Below, piece by piece: positions 33,700 to 46,548 of a DNA stretch of 64,000 bases (the first letter of the stretch is position 1; every line of letters starts with the position of its first letter). Made by a program: the position numbers and the translations under genes. Source of the DNA: Xylocopa sonorina (taxonomy: Eukaryota > Arthropoda > Insecta > Hymenoptera > Apidae). The notes below the pieces were generated by a model. It did not search any database and was not told the origin of the DNA. It saw only the letters and a list, made by a program, of their open reading frames with translations. The DNA is taken from positions 62,001-126,000 of the forward strand of contig NW_027490221.1 of NCBI RefSeq assembly GCF_050948175.1. Direction: 5' to 3'.

Positions 33700-34890
33700 T
33701 CTCTGTACCGTTCGCCAGAAAATTCGACCAAGTGTTCGATATCAGTTTTTATACATGTCTGATGTTTTCCATTAACGTTTTCTAATATGTCATTAGCTTC
33801 GCCGTATCCTTGCTCAGAATATCTATCATTACGTCTGATGCGTGGCTGCCTATTCGACTATTTAAAAGTGTAGGCGTTATTCTTATCGGTAACTTTCCCA
33901 TTATCCTGCACTTACTTCGACTCCTGATGCTTCTCCTTCCTTGTCTTTGCTTCCTTCCGAGGCTTTCTTTTCTCCTTTATATACACTTTTCGTATACTTT
34001 TCTCGAGCCAGCAGCACGTTTCAGCAGCATATGCCAGCAGCCTCGCTCATGACGGGGGTGAGGGCTGCAGACCTTCCGTCATCCTACTGTCCGCCCTGAT
34101 ACGGGCGAGAAACTCGTAGGGCCACTCAACTCGCGACCAGCATCTATCATATACTCTAACCGATTCGTAGTCACGCGTTTTCCATTAAGCTTGTCGTGAT
34201 GAGTGATATTGATTCATTCAATGTAAATTAATATTTTCTTTTTAAGTTTCTCGATTTTTATACTTTCTCCCACGATACCGTCTATTTCGTTGTACCTTGT
34301 CCTTACGGTATGGTATATAATTTGTTGCTTGATATTACTAGGGTTTCCTCTTAATAAATGCAATGTTTCCACAGATTTTCTTTTTCTTTCTCTTTAGTTA
34401 CATTGTTGTTATTTTATGCTTTCCATCCTCCACATTCCCTTTCTACACCATCCCGGAACCAGCGTTATACGATTATCTCAGGATGAAGCTCCGGTCTCGC
34501 TATCCCAAGATCGATTGTTCTCCCTTGCATCCGTTAATATATATAGGTCAAATATTGGAGAATATTTCCTCTTATCCTTTGTACTTTTCAATTTACGTTT
34601 TCGTTAGATGTTTATTAGAAACGCGTCGAAATATTGGATTTCCGTACGATTTTTTAGTAGGGTTTTATTCTTTTCCGACTATTCGTTTTCTACTACTCGC
34701 CGAAGGCGCTCCTGTATTCCATGCGGATCCGCTCCGATTAAACCCACCGATCATTACATTACGTTACGTGAATAAGCGTTCAATCGGAGCGGATATCTGC
34801 CACTCCAAACCTGTGGAAGACTTACTGCATAGCCTCATCTCTGGGAAAGTTCCGAAGGTTACTTCCGTCCCGAGATGGAAGTGTGGTTAC
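33700..34890 (-). mobile_element. R1/TRAS-like element leader and ORF1 start (copy C)
   Basis: Reverse complement of about 20,816-22,080. Includes the leader hairpin near 34,728-34,793 and the junction with telomere-like repeats at about 34,890. The zinc-knuckle and endonuclease parts are missing. The plus strand carries an open frame of 180 codons (34,363-34,905) that is antisense to the leader; it is likely incidental. Confidence 0.72.
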
Positions 34891-35130
34891 GTTAGATTTA
34901 GTTAGGTTACGCTAGGTTAGTTAAGGTTGGGTTATGTTTGGGAATGTTTGTTAGGTTGCTCGGTTATGTTGGGATAGATTTAAGAAAGCGTATGTTTGAT
35001 TTGTGTATGTTTAAAAGAGGGAAAGTTCGATTGTGTTAGGTTGGGTTAAATTTGAGTGAAGGCAGGGTAAGTCAGATTAGGTGTAACTAGGGTTAGCTTG
35101 GTTTAAATTAATTTTAGAGGATGATAGATT
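34891..35130 (+). repeat. Degenerate TTAGG-type telomere-like repeats (copy C)
   Basis: Inverse counterpart of 20,546-20,815, with GTTAGGTTACGCTAGGTTAG near 34,901 and many GGTTAG/GGGTTA words. Interstitial and degenerate. Confidence 0.7.
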
Positions 35131-35154
35131 AAGTTAAGCCAAGAAAGAAATGGA

Positions 35155-35410
35155 TTATCGATAGTTGGCAATGTCAACCGTCGATAGTTCTTGAATTACC
35201 GACTATTGGTAATACTGGCCATTATAATATCATGAGTTATCGACCTCATGCATCACCTACTGTCGATATATCGTGAGTTTTCGACCGCAGGAAACTCCAG
35301 TCGTTGATAAGTCTTGAGTTACTTATTATTGGTTACACCACTCGTGTGTGATATCATACGTTATCGGTTGTTGGTAACTCCAGTCATCGATAATTTATGG
35401 ATTATTAATC
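35155..35410. repeat. Degenerate 41-43-bp tandem repeat (copy C)
   Basis: Six to seven units with TCGATAGTT/GACTATTGGTAA cores; longer than in B. It directly abuts the HSDL2 tail fragment, whereas in B about 600 bp of HSDL2 sequence lies between. Confidence 0.7.
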
Positions 35411-35427
35411 ACAAGCAACACCAGCAA

Positions 35428-35593
35428 GAATCACAAAATTATAATGGGAAGCTGGAAATAATGGATGATGCAATGTACAGTTTTATTTTGCGAGGACAGT
35501 AAATCAGTCTTTAATCGATGAGGCGATATAAAAAAAACTGAAGGAATGTCTGATTTTACCCATTATGCGTGTAATCTAGATGTGAATAATTAA
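35428..35593 (+). pseudogene. HSDL2: HSDL2-like C-terminal fragment (copy C)
   Basis: Encodes ESQNYNGKLEIMDDAMY, a stop, then in another frame GMSDFTHYACNLDVNN and a stop at 35,591-35,593, matching the end of the larger copy B fragment. The active-site region and intron are absent, deleted at the border of the 42-bp repeat. Confidence 0.75.
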
Positions 35594-38500
35594 ATAAAGG
35601 TTTACAATTAATATATGAATGTATAATATATATTTTAGTAAACAAATCAATTTATTTTGCAGAATATAAGTATTATTGATAAGATAAGTTGATGCCTGAT
35701 TCCTCGCTAGAGGAGAATTTGGAACAGATAGATTTGGATAATTATATATGACAATGGAAAAGATCATGCAAATATTAATCGTCATCCAAATTAATTTAAA
35801 CAGCGAGTTCGTTAACAAAACTGTAAGCTCAAATATTATCTATTGTTCATTATGTTAAAAAAAATTTATTGGTCTTCGTACATTACAGCACGTCATAGAT
35901 CAGTCTGATTTTTTGCCCAAGCAACCGTAATTCAGAAGTTAATTAATATCACATTTGCAAAAATTTACAATATGTAAATTTCGTAAATTTTAAAGGTGAT
36001 GAAGCCGGTACACGGTTCTTGGATCTTAAAAATGGTAGAAAGATGCGGCAGGGAGAGGAGAACCTAGTCAACCACTAGGTACAACATTAAAAATGGTTTC
36101 TCAAAATTTTCTCGCAATGCTTTCTCATCAAAAAAATATTTTTTACATTCAAATTAATTAGAAATGCAAAATAAATTTACTAGTAATATAATATTATATA
36201 TCTTTCGGAGAATTGATACTCGCATCGGCAAAATTGTAATGGAATAGTTGAAAATTAGCGCTGATCTACGAAAAACAATGAAATAAGAGATATTAATGGT
36301 CAATTAAAAGTCGAAACTTACTTTGAATAATTGAATATCGTTTTCTTAAAAGAAACCAACATATTAACTAATTAAGGAAAAATCATTCCTACTTATAAAA
36401 ATTTTGTTACTTTTTGTAAAATTTTAATATGATAATATAAAATATTTTAAATATTAAAAAGCTAAAGTAAAATATATTTTTATATATTTTTCTAATATAT
36501 TTCGTAACGTTAAATGATAAAAATTAAACAAATTGCGTTTGAAGATATTGAATTATATAGATTGATCTTTACTCATACATTTATAATAAAATGAACATAG
36601 TTATTCACATTTAATTTTTCTTTTTTTAAACAATGAGCAAAGATATAAAGTACTTTGTTGTTATAGTTCTAGCTGCTTCACAAGTTCCGAAAATGATAAA
36701 ATAGACCAATACCAGGAAAAAGTCTAATGTTTTATAATTATTTTATAGTTGAAAGATTATCAAACTTTATGTCTGGATGGATGCTTACATATAAGTATAA
36801 CTGCCAAAATGAAATGAGATCGCAAAGTGATATTTACACACCTGCGTTCCGCAATTTTGATGTATTTAAATTTCCGATAAAAGCATATAAATGTTTATAA
36901 TCTAATTATCAATTACAAATGGAAATCTACAATTTACCCATGTAATAGTCCTTTCTTGTTGTACGCATCCTACAATACATACACAGTATCTTTAATCTTG
37001 ATGGATTTCGTATGTCCGTGTGTGTGGGTGTGTGTGTGCGCGCGCGCGTGTATATATAGCAGCAGTTGCAGAAATACCACATAATATGTTTCATGGTTTC
37101 GATTCTTGTAAATCGAGTAAAATAACATAAGATTTTCTGTAGAATATTAAGGAGATGTGAAGCTGCTCTTACACTGCATACAGCAATTTTAACTGGTAGA
37201 ATTTTTCTTGCAATGTGTCGACTCCAGATTTATTTGAATTGTTCTCGTTTAGAAAATTAAAACCGAATGACATATCCCTTAAAGCAGCACGCCGGTAACC
37301 ACGATACACAACAGATCCAAGGTTCCTTTATCTGAGATTAAGGCCTGCTTTCTTTGTTTCCAAACTTCTTTACATGGCGTTACATTCTTAAGACTCTTTC
37401 TAAGTTACAAAGAACAGAAACGCTACATGGATTAGAAAAGTGTAATAGTTTCATTTATATAATCTTGAACATCTTAAATCCGTTTACGTTACTTTGCTTG
37501 TTGTATATGTTTATCGCCTGGCGTTGAACCAACTACTACTGCCATCATCCCTTTCTAAAATTTGGAAAATCCACCAGATCTAATTAAACCTTGCTTAGAT
37601 TGTAAATGTGTTTTTACTGTATCCAGCAGAAATGAAATTACACTGGCAGAAGTACCAGCTAGTTCTCCACGCCTATTTGAAACAACATTAAATCACCTTG
37701 CTAAACAATAATATATTAAATGTAAATTGGACTTTTAAATTTGAATTTATAAACATCTAACAAATAAATATGTTTTTCTTACTATTCCTATCATTATACT
37801 TTCAGTAATTTACTATGTGCTGTGATTTGATATATTAACTGCTTGATTGTAATTTACAACGAACCTTGAGCATCAAACACTATCTTTACTCTTGGTACGA
37901 GTAGATAGATCTTCGTTTTATATTCTTATATCTCATTGATTATGAAAGTATATGATATCGTTTCTATGCAGTTATGCATAAATTCAATTCCGAGTAATGC
38001 TCTAAAAAGCATCCAAGATAACAAACGGCAAAATGATGGCGACTCCATACCAGTATTATATTGTCACTTCGGAGGAGTGTCAGTTGATCCGTAGCCATCT
38101 GTGACCGGATTCGTTAGTTAAAATGTGAGAACGTGTAACCAGCACGTTCTAGACTAGCATAAAACTCCGTGTGAATCGCGCAGCGCCAGCACTATTGTGA
38201 AACACGTGTCATCGCTCAATTCATGAATCTTCTCAGCAATGACGTTGGTTCACATTTGGTAATGAGGAACCTGTGGTTTCATACAAATTAAAACCATTAA
38301 ATGTCACTAGATGTTCAACATATGAGTATTGACAGACATTTTGATAGTTGTTTCCCAATATTTATAGTTATTGAGAGAGTCATATATATTTCTTTCCATC
38401 TGTCATAAACTAAAAATATTATTTATAAGATAAAATATTACTTATAAAATAAAAATACATGCTGTTGCGTCCCTAGCATCATCTTGTGCAGTTTCTTAAG

Positions 38501-38890
38501 TAACATGGTGTCATCGTATTTTATATAACCCTCAATTGCATGAATTTGTAACGGTGAATTGAGAAAAATACATAGAAAATAAATGTATATATTTTTATGA
38601 TAAAGTAATTAACGACTTTATCGAAAAAATCGCCGTATTGAGCTAGTTTATAGAAAATAATTAAATCGAGTTCTTACATCTTCGTTTCGTGCCGGTGTAT
38701 CTATTTTGGAATCAAGATAAATAAATTGCTTGGTTTAGTCATTTTTCATATTCGCTTATAATTTTTATGGAATCAGTTTTCCCATTAGTAAATGTCAGTT
38801 CACGCCACTACCACGCATGTAGCTATGGTCAGCTAATAGTGTCATTGCCACGACCGTGTAACCTGTGTACTATATCGCGGTGCATTAATA
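35594..38890. other. Duplicon C interior, AT-rich, no recognisable gene
   Basis: Counterpart of 15,900-19,500 in B, and from 37,970 also of the window start (A). GT/GC microsatellite near 37,015-37,050. At 37,300-37,335 it has the empty site for the B solo LTR. No credible coding region. Confidence 0.6.
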
Positions 38891-38898
38891 GTGCCGTG

Positions 38899-40190
38899 TT
38901 ACGCGTGTCGGCACAGTACTGAGAGTATACCGTTACGAGAACTAAGTAGGGGCATTGTCTTTGCACAGTTTTGCCACGGAATTCGTTCCATCTGTTGTCC
39001 TTGGCGTGCCAATCGCTGGTTGTTTGGGATATTGTAGTAAATGAGGCAGACTTGTTTCTTATCATCATCAAGGAGATGGATTTTCACTTCCCCTCTTTGA
39101 TTTTTGTTAATTATTGCTTGGAATTTTTGCTGCTTCTGCATCTCTATGACCGCATTGTGGATTTAACTTATGTACGTTCTTTTTGGTCTTTATCTTTTGT
39201 TACATGTAACATTATGTATGTAATGCACGTTTGTTATGTAATGCTCAGATTTGTAATACTCAGATTCTTTTACTCTTTTGTAAAGCAACTTATTCTATTA
39301 ACATATATTTATTAGGCATATATGTAAGTAATTAGACAATGCTTAAAACGGTATTACATATGTTGCTGCAATTATATATTTAATGTCTAAAAGTGTAGAT
39401 GGAATTAGTGTCCCGTGTTATGTGATCCAATCGACATATCGAGTAAGGCTATGTAATATGAAAACCTTTTCCTATTCCACAACCCCTTTCCATGTTAAAG
39501 GAATGATTAGTTCTGCAAGACGAGAAGCCTGAATTAGTAAGATCTCTACGAACATAAGTAATTTGTAAGTAATACATTTTTTCTGTTTGAAATATTTGCC
39601 TTTGTATAGAATAGAATGTATAGATATAAATTCCTGTCTTATATCCATTTCGATCCAATTCTGTTATAGCTTTTGAGCAGGAATAATATTCATTATACCT
39701 GATTTTTGCAATAGTTGTTTATTTAACAGATTTTATCGACGTAGAAGCAGCATTTGAGGGATGTATATTTCTACTTTGCAGTTCTACCAGTTTCTTTTTC
39801 TGCTCGCTACTTTCTAATCTCAGTTCCATATACTTATCCTTTATCACCATCATATATGTTGCATAAGATTATAATAACTTTTTTGTCTTTAAATTTTGCG
39901 GATATTTCAATTAAATTTCCTTTGATTAAAAAAACGGAGATGAAAAAGGAGTGACACGTACCATTTCTTGGAAACGTTGTATCGTAATTTGCATCTGACT
40001 GTTTTGAAAGGCACGCACTTTACTTAACGTTTTCAGTGATTCGGTCAGCGGAGCAAAGAAATATTCTACTTTCGATATTGTAGGCTCTTGTAATTCTAAG
40101 GCAAGTACATTCATCTGCCGATATCGTGAACACTGTTTTTTGGCTAAATTACAGAAAACCAAATATATTATAAGGAACATATTGTGACGT
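38899..40190 (-). pseudogene. Exon-like remnants of an unidentified gene (copy C)
   Basis: Minus strand: 40,160-39,960 reads AKKQCSRYRQMN, then LTESLKTLSKVRAF and QITIQRFQEM before a GTACGT donor-like site; 39,860-39,750 reads KDKYMELRLESSEQKKKL; 39,658-39,449 reads LDRNGYKTGIYIYTFYS and YVRRDLTNSGFSS; 39,141-38,899 reads EVKIHLLDDDKKQVC and NNQRLARQGQQMERIPW. The same patches occur in order in copy B on the plus strand. Coiled-coil-like composition. I cannot name the family. Preservation of several frames is better in C than in B. Confidence 0.4.
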
Positions 40191-40867
40191 GGTGTCGTCA
40201 CAAGACTCGCTTTACCCCCCCCCCCCCTGCTTCGGTTAGCTTAGCTCGCTGATCACCACCTATGCGGGAAGCGCGACGCGAACCATCGCGATAGCTATAT
40301 TTGTGAGAAGCATGAGGTACACGATGGTAGAAACTTTTCCCCTTCCCTCCCCCTTTTTCTCTTCTCTCTTTATCTTAAGGATTAGACTGCCGAGCTGATG
40401 GAAGAAACGATCCAAAAGACGTCCCTTCATCGGATAAGCAGACCGCGGGATATTATCCAAGGCCTTGCGAAGATATTACCGCTGCCATCGTCCATGGAGA
40501 CGCATAGGATGGTTTTTGGGTGTGAGAAGAACCCCCCCTCCCCCTGAACACACTAAGAGAGAAGTTCAAGAGTACAGCGGACTTGCAGGTGAGCCGTGGA
40601 AAGAGCGGCGCGCGATACGCGCCGCAAATCAAATGATCAGAAGGACCCCCTCCCCCTAAAGACACCCCAGGGGGCGAGATGAGAAGATCCCCAAAATCCA
40701 CCGATCGATGCCCCGAACAATATCGAAGTGTACAGCCTACCCCACCAAGGTGCCCTAAGGAGGATCTAGGAGATCCGAGGACCACCAGCGGATTCATTGA
40801 GCGAGCGAGTTAGCAAGCGACGAGCCAGATTTGACAAGCGAGCGGTTTTGAAAACGAGAGAAAGTAA

Positions 40868-40869
<2 letters not shown>

Positions 40870-40919
<50 letters not shown>
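40870..40919. repeat. (AG)n microsatellite
   Basis: About 25 uninterrupted AG units within the solo LTR. Confidence 0.97.
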
Positions 40920-40921
<2 letters not shown>

Positions 40922-41105
40922 CAGCATTCAGGAGCCTGGAAAGGAGAGCGTGAGTCCATATACGCTAAACCGTCCAGTTTTTCCTGCCGCATTTTTGATA
41001 TTATGTATTGTATTTTATATCGTATAACGGGTGTTGATCCCAGGTCATTCGCAGCGTACCGCGTAACAGTTAGTAGTCCTTATTAGTAATTCCGCGTCGG
41101 GGCAA

Positions 41106-41130
41106 TATAAAAAGAAGCGGTGAGTTCAGT
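41106..41130 (+). promoter_or_regulatory. TATA box and initiator-like site in the solo LTR
   Basis: TATAAAAAG followed by TCAGT after about 12 bases; the diverged copy at 42,200-42,260 keeps CATAAATAAAG and TCAGTATCC in the same relation on its minus strand. Inferred promoter only. Confidence 0.5.
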
Positions 41131-41886
41131 ATCCCGCGAACCGAATTTGCGCATTTGGCTAGACGTAGTCGAAAGAAGGAGCATTTCGAAGTTTCGAGGG
41201 TTGTTCTGCCCCGGGTTTCCCCGGGTTGTGTAGTCCATTAGTTTTTGCTACTTCCTGAGTAGCTGGCGCCCAAAAAGTCCCAGCCTCGCAGCTTCGAAAT
41301 ACCCCCTGGTTAGGCAATTATCTTGTTCTTTTACTTTGCGTTGGCGAATCCGCGGAAAGTGTAAGCACGCGCATATTTTGTACACCTACCTAACACCGGA
41401 TTAAAACTGTTCTACATCCCTTATTACTGGTATAATTACCCCTTCTTGCGAATCGTAACGGGAACACCGTCACAATATTAAACATCGTAATATTAAATTT
41501 AACTTTGTTCATCATTGCTGAGATAAAATTGCACAGTACAAAGGGCCCATCCGTTGATGAAAATAGTTTTTTTGTAAGTGTAGGTATGTTAGTCATTTGA
41601 TGGTTACCTTCATTTTTAAAAATGAATTGGTATGTTCATTTTTCCGTAATACGATAGAGAATTTTAAATGCATTTTCACTGTGAATAAACACTGTTCGAA
41701 GGGCATTTTAATGGTTTGCAGGATAAGTTAAACATGATAAGATTAGTATTGAAAAATCGGTTCGATTACGTTTGGTTAGGCTGTTCTTTATGTCGTCCGT
41801 TTCAAAGTAAGTTCTCAGATTCTCAGTTCTACGTTTAAAGCTATGTGTGTTCCATATATCTATGTAAAGTGATGGTCTCCATCAGT

Positions 41887-42405
41887 TGTGACGCAAACCT
41901 ATCTACAGTATGTCAGGGAAGCTCGAAGGGGTTAATTATCCAAATGCTTTAAGATCTAAAACGTACTTTAATCTAAAGCGATCTATCGTTACAAGGTATC
42001 CGCTAACGTACAACTTTTCACGAGCTCGCGAACGCAAAAATAATCACCGAAACGGGGGGTATTTCGAAACTGCGAGTACTAGTTTCTTGGGCGTCAGCTG
42101 CGCAGAAAGCAGCAAAGAAATAGTCTACACGGCCTCAGAAAATCCGGAGCGGAACAACCCTCGAAACTTCGAAATGCTCCTCCTTTCGACTACGCCTAGC
42201 TGAGTACACACACTCGGGTCGTGGGATACTGAAGTCACGGCTTCTTTATTTATGGCCTCGACGTGGGATTAACTAACAAGCGCTACGCGAAATTACGTAA
42301 CACGCCGCGAATCACCGGGGATCGCCGCCCGCTTCGCGATATAAGTTACAATATACAATATGCGATACAAAAAATGCGGCATGAAAATGGGACGCTTTAG
42401 CGAAT
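41887..42405 (-). repeat. Diverged, inverted fragment of the 1.29-kb LTR
   Basis: Reverse complement matches about 40,960-41,474 (GTAGTCGAAAGGAGGAGCAT, TTTCGAAGTTTCGAGGGTTG and similar blocks). The left edge TGTGACGC matches the terminal TGTGACG/CGTCACA of the solo LTR. The outer part of the LTR is missing. Between it and duplicon C lies about 80 bp of satellite-like sequence. Confidence 0.8.
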
Positions 42406-42409
42406 AAGA

Positions 42410-45400
42410 TCTCGCCATCGCGTTGCATGGATAAGTAGAATCCACATTCTTTTGAAATGCAGAATCACCTAGGTATAATGGTACGCATAGAAGAATACAG
42501 CATACTTACTATGAAACGTTGAAATTGGTTGCGCCATCGCATTGCATGCAGCATTGTAACTCTATTGCATTGACAAGTGGACCCATTAAAGGGCAATCCT
42601 AATGCATGGAACTGTAGACTTCACATTCTAATGAAGTATAATATCAGATAAGCATAGTGCTATGCATAGAGGATACCATATTACTTACTTTCAGACGCTG
42701 AAATGAGATATACCATTGCATTGCATGGAACACTAGAAAACAACTGCTTTGATGAGCAGACACTATAAAGCGCCATCTAGTTGCATAGAATTGTGGAATT
42801 CACATTCTTTCAAATCGTAGAAGCAGACAGGCATAACTCCATGTATAGAAGTATACAACTTACTTACTTTGGAACGCTGGTGTGAGATGAGTCATCGCAT
42901 TGCATCAAGCATTAGAACTCCATTGCTTTGATACGTAGAACCTTTAAAGCCCCACCCTGTTGCATGGAACTGTAGAATTCACATACTTTTGAAGTATAGA
43001 AGCAGATGAAAATCACGCGTTGCGATGAATATTACATCTTATCATGAAACTTTGAATTCGGATTCGACATCACGATGAATAGAGTATTATAACTCTATTG
43101 CTTCGGCCCATAAACATCTAGAAACGCTATCCCATTACAAGGACGTTTGAGATTCACATTCGTTCGAGGTGCAGAAGCAAACAAGCATAATGCGATGCAT
43201 AAAGCTCCACAACATACTAACTTCCTTTGAACTGTTGATATGAAAAGCGATATCGCGATGCATGAAGCATGAGAAAGGCTATACCTAAGCAAGAAAGTGT
43301 AGCACACACACTCTTTTGAAATGTAGAAGCAGACAAACAAAATGCGTTGCTTTGAATATTACATCTTAACATGCATCATTGAAATGAGATGCGATATCGC
43401 GTTGAATGAAGAATTGAAACCCTATTGCTACGACATGCAGACACCTAGGGACATTATCCCAAAGCATGGAAGTGAAGGATTCGCATTCTTGTGAAGGGTG
43501 CAAGCACGTAAGCATAATGCGTTGCATTCAATATTACACCCTATCATAAGACATAGAAATGGGATGCTACATCGCGTTTTACCAAGAATTAGAACTGTAT
43601 TGCTTCGATGCGTAGACATTTAAAAACGCTATTCGGCAGCAAGGAAGTGTGGTTTTTACATTCTTTTGAAGTTTATACGATATATACCTAACGCTCTGCA
43701 TGGAATATTACATCCTATCATGAGAGATAGAAAGATGCAATATCGCGTTTTATGAAGTATAAGAACTCCACTTCTTCGAAACGTAGACATCTAGGAACTC
43801 TATTCTGCACCAAGGATGTGTGGCGTTTACGTTTTGTTGATGTGCAGACAAGATATGCACAACGCGTTGCGTTGATATCTCATCATATCATGAGACATAG
43901 AAATGATTTGCGATATCGCGATTTATGAAGCATCAGAATTCTATTGCTTCCATATGTAGACATCTAGAAGCGCTATTCCACCGCAAGGAAGTTTGGGATT
44001 TACATTCTCTTGATGTATTGACGAGATGTAACGCGTTGTACTGATTTTAATGTTATCATGGAACACAGAAATGAGATGCGATATCCCGTTTTATGAAGCA
44101 TTAGAACTCTAGTGCTTCGATACGTACACATTTAGAAACGCAGTTCCGCGGCAAGGAAATGTGGGATTTACTTTACTTTGAAGTGTTGACGAGATATGCA
44201 TAACGCGTTGCATTGATATTACATCTCACCACGAGTCATAGAAATGAAATGCGATATCGCATTTTATGAATAATTAGATCTCCATTGCTTCGATATTTAG
44301 AAGCAAGATCTAGATACGCTGTTCCGCAGCAAGAAAGTGTGGGCTTTGCATTCTTTTCAAGTGCTTTCGAGACATACATAACGCGTTGCATTGATATTAC
44401 ATCTAATCGTGAAACATAGAAACGAGATGCCATATCGTGTTTTGTGAAGCATTAGAACTACATTGCTTCGGTACGTGCACATTTAGAAACGCTATTCCGT
44501 AGTAAGGAAGTGTGGCATTTACATCCTTTTGACGTGTAGTCGAGATAAATATAACGTATTGCGGGGAATATTACATCTTATCACAAGACATTGAATTGAG
44601 ATGCGATATCGCGTTTTATGAAGTATTAGGACACTATTACTTCGATTCCTAGGCATCTTGAATCGCTATCCTGTAGAAAGGAAGTATGGGATTTAAATCC
44701 TTTAGTCGTGTGGACGAGAGAAAAATAACGAGTTGCATTTAATGATACATATTGTCATGAAACATAGAAATGTGATGTATTATCGCGTTTTATTTTATGA
44801 AGTAATAGAAATCTATTGCTGAGATACGCAGACACCTAGAAACGCTCTTCCGTAGCAAGGATGTACAGGATTTACATTCTTTTGAAGTGTAGATGCAGAT
44901 ACAAAGAGCGCGTTACATAGAGTATTACATCTTATTACGAAACATTGAAATGAAATGCGACATCGCCACAAATGAAGTATTAGAACTCTATTGCTTCGAC
45001 ACCTAGAAACGCTATCTCGTAGCATGAAAGTGTGGGATTTACATTCTCTCGATGTGTAGGATTGTACGGAATAAACTTAACACGTCGCATTGAAAATTAC
45101 ATCTTATCATGAAACATTGAAGTGAGATGCGACATCGCGTTGAATGAACTATTAAAAATCTATTGCTTGAACCCGTACGCATATAGGAACGCTATATCTT
45201 TGCAAGGAAATGCAGGATTTACATTCTTTTGAAGTGTAGAAGCAGAAAAGCATAACTTTTTGCATTGAATATTACATGATATTTTGTATGTCTGAAATGA
45301 GATGCGACATTCCGTTGAATGAAGTACTAGTACTCTATTGCTTCTACACGTAGATATCAAGAAACGCGATTCCTTTGCAAGAAAGAACATTATTCATATT
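42410..45400 (-). repeat. Sat1 array, R orientation, both variants
   Basis: About 17 monomers. The first three (to about 43,000) are the GCGCCATCGCATTGCATG variant, the rest mostly the GCGATATCGCG variant with CTTATCATGAAACATAGAAA. This is the longest uninterrupted array in the window. Confidence 0.92.
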
Positions 45401-45479
45401 CTTTTGAAGCGATTTATTCATTTTATAAGTGATTTATTTTGAAGTGAAGTTAATCATATTCTTTGAAGCTAGTAATCAT

Positions 45480-46195
45480 AAGGCATTCTTCAGGCGTCGT
45501 AATATTACAATTCATTTCAACAGTTCAAAGTAAGTAACTAGGTTGTAATGCTCTATGCATCGCATTATGCTTATCTGCTCCTACACTGCAAAAGAATGTG
45601 AATCCTACGCTTCCTTAAAACGGATTTACGTTTCTAAGTATCTACGTGTCGACGCAATAGAGTTCTAATACATCATTGAACGCGATGTGGCATCTCATTA
45701 CAATGTTTCATAATAAGTTGTAATATTCAATGCAACGCGTTATGCTTATCTGCATCTACACTTCACAAGAATGTAAATTCTGCATTTCCATGCAACAGGA
45801 TGACCCCTCATAGTGTCTGCTTGTCGACGCAATGGCGTTCTAATGCACCATTCATTACGATGGTGCATCTCACTTGAACGTTTCAAGGGATGTAGTCTGT
45901 AGACTGCTATGCATAGCAAAATGCTTATCTGTTTCTGCTTTAAAATAACGTGAAATTTACAGTTCCATGCAACGACATGGCGCATCTCCTTTCAGCGTAT
46001 CAAAGTCTATAAAAACGCTGATCGAACGATGAAATGAGATCTGCCACCAGATAGCATGGACCATTAGAACTCTGCTGTCTTGAGACGCAGGTACTATGAA
46101 GCGCCATCCCGTTGCATGGCTCTGTAGAATTTACATTCATTTGAATTGTAAAAGCAGATGAGCATAATGCATTGCATAGTAGATTAAAGCTAATG
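45480..46195. repeat. Sat1 units, F then R
   Basis: F orientation from 45,480 to about 46,010, then about one R monomer to 46,195. The 80 bp before 45,480 is a short AT-rich duplication of a CATATTCTTTTGAAG word. No element lies at the flips. Confidence 0.8.
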
Positions 46196-46199
46196 GAGC

Positions 46200-46548
46200 A
46201 TTTATAGGGGCGGTAGTATTTAGAATTAGAGATAATATATGAATATTGTAAGTATATATACTGATTAAATATCTTTATTTAAAACGTCATAAAGTGCTAT
46301 AAAATTAGATAGAATTTTGGGTGATGTAATGTATTTAGTGGGGATATTCTATTCCCAAACAGCTGAGATATATTATATGTGTAAATATATATACCAAATT
46401 GAAATGTTTATGTAAAATATCATGAAACGATATATAATTAGGTAGGTAGGGTGTTAAATGTAATATAGTATTTGGAGGGGACATTTTATTTACGTTTATA
46501 GAAAGTTCTTGATGTGTTTAAATATATACACTAACCTGAAATGTTTAC
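46200..46548 (+). repeat. Sat2 (133-bp) array, first part
   Basis: GGGG landmarks at about 46,206, 46,339 and 46,477 give a 133-138-bp spacing. The third unit is cut by piggyBac pB2 at its internal TTAA-like site and continues after 48,939. Confidence 0.88.

Larger units (their letters stand above)
40183..41474 (+). mobile_element. Solo LTR (1,292 bp) with 4-bp target duplication
   Basis: Absent from copy B, where the flanking sequences are continuous near 14,570-14,640. The flanks are ATAT at 40,179-40,182 and 41,475-41,478. The element starts TGTGACGTGG and ends CACCGTCACA, so the ends form a short inverted repeat. A TATAAAAAG box at 41,106 with TCAGT 20 bases later looks like an LTR promoter and initiator. 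It contains a GA microsatellite and a C run (40,215-40,227). Length and 4-bp duplication fit a Gypsy-type LTR. A diverged inverted piece of the same LTR lies at 41,887-42,405. Confidence 0.85.
33149..41805 (+). repeat. Duplicon copy C, right arm of the large palindrome
   Basis: Inverse of copy B. Begins GTCGTGCGTAGC directly after satellite and ends near 41,805 where satellite-like CAAAGTAAGTTCTCAG starts. Compared with B it lacks the ORF1/endonuclease and Sat2 section (a junction near 33,650-33,700) and most of the HSDL2 fragment, and it has a 1.29-kb solo LTR. An AT-repeat run lies at 33,515-33,567. Confidence 0.9.

Noticed and set aside
41910..42203. 97-codon frame as a gene
   Set aside because: It lies in an inverted LTR fragment; the corresponding part of the solo LTR is not open.
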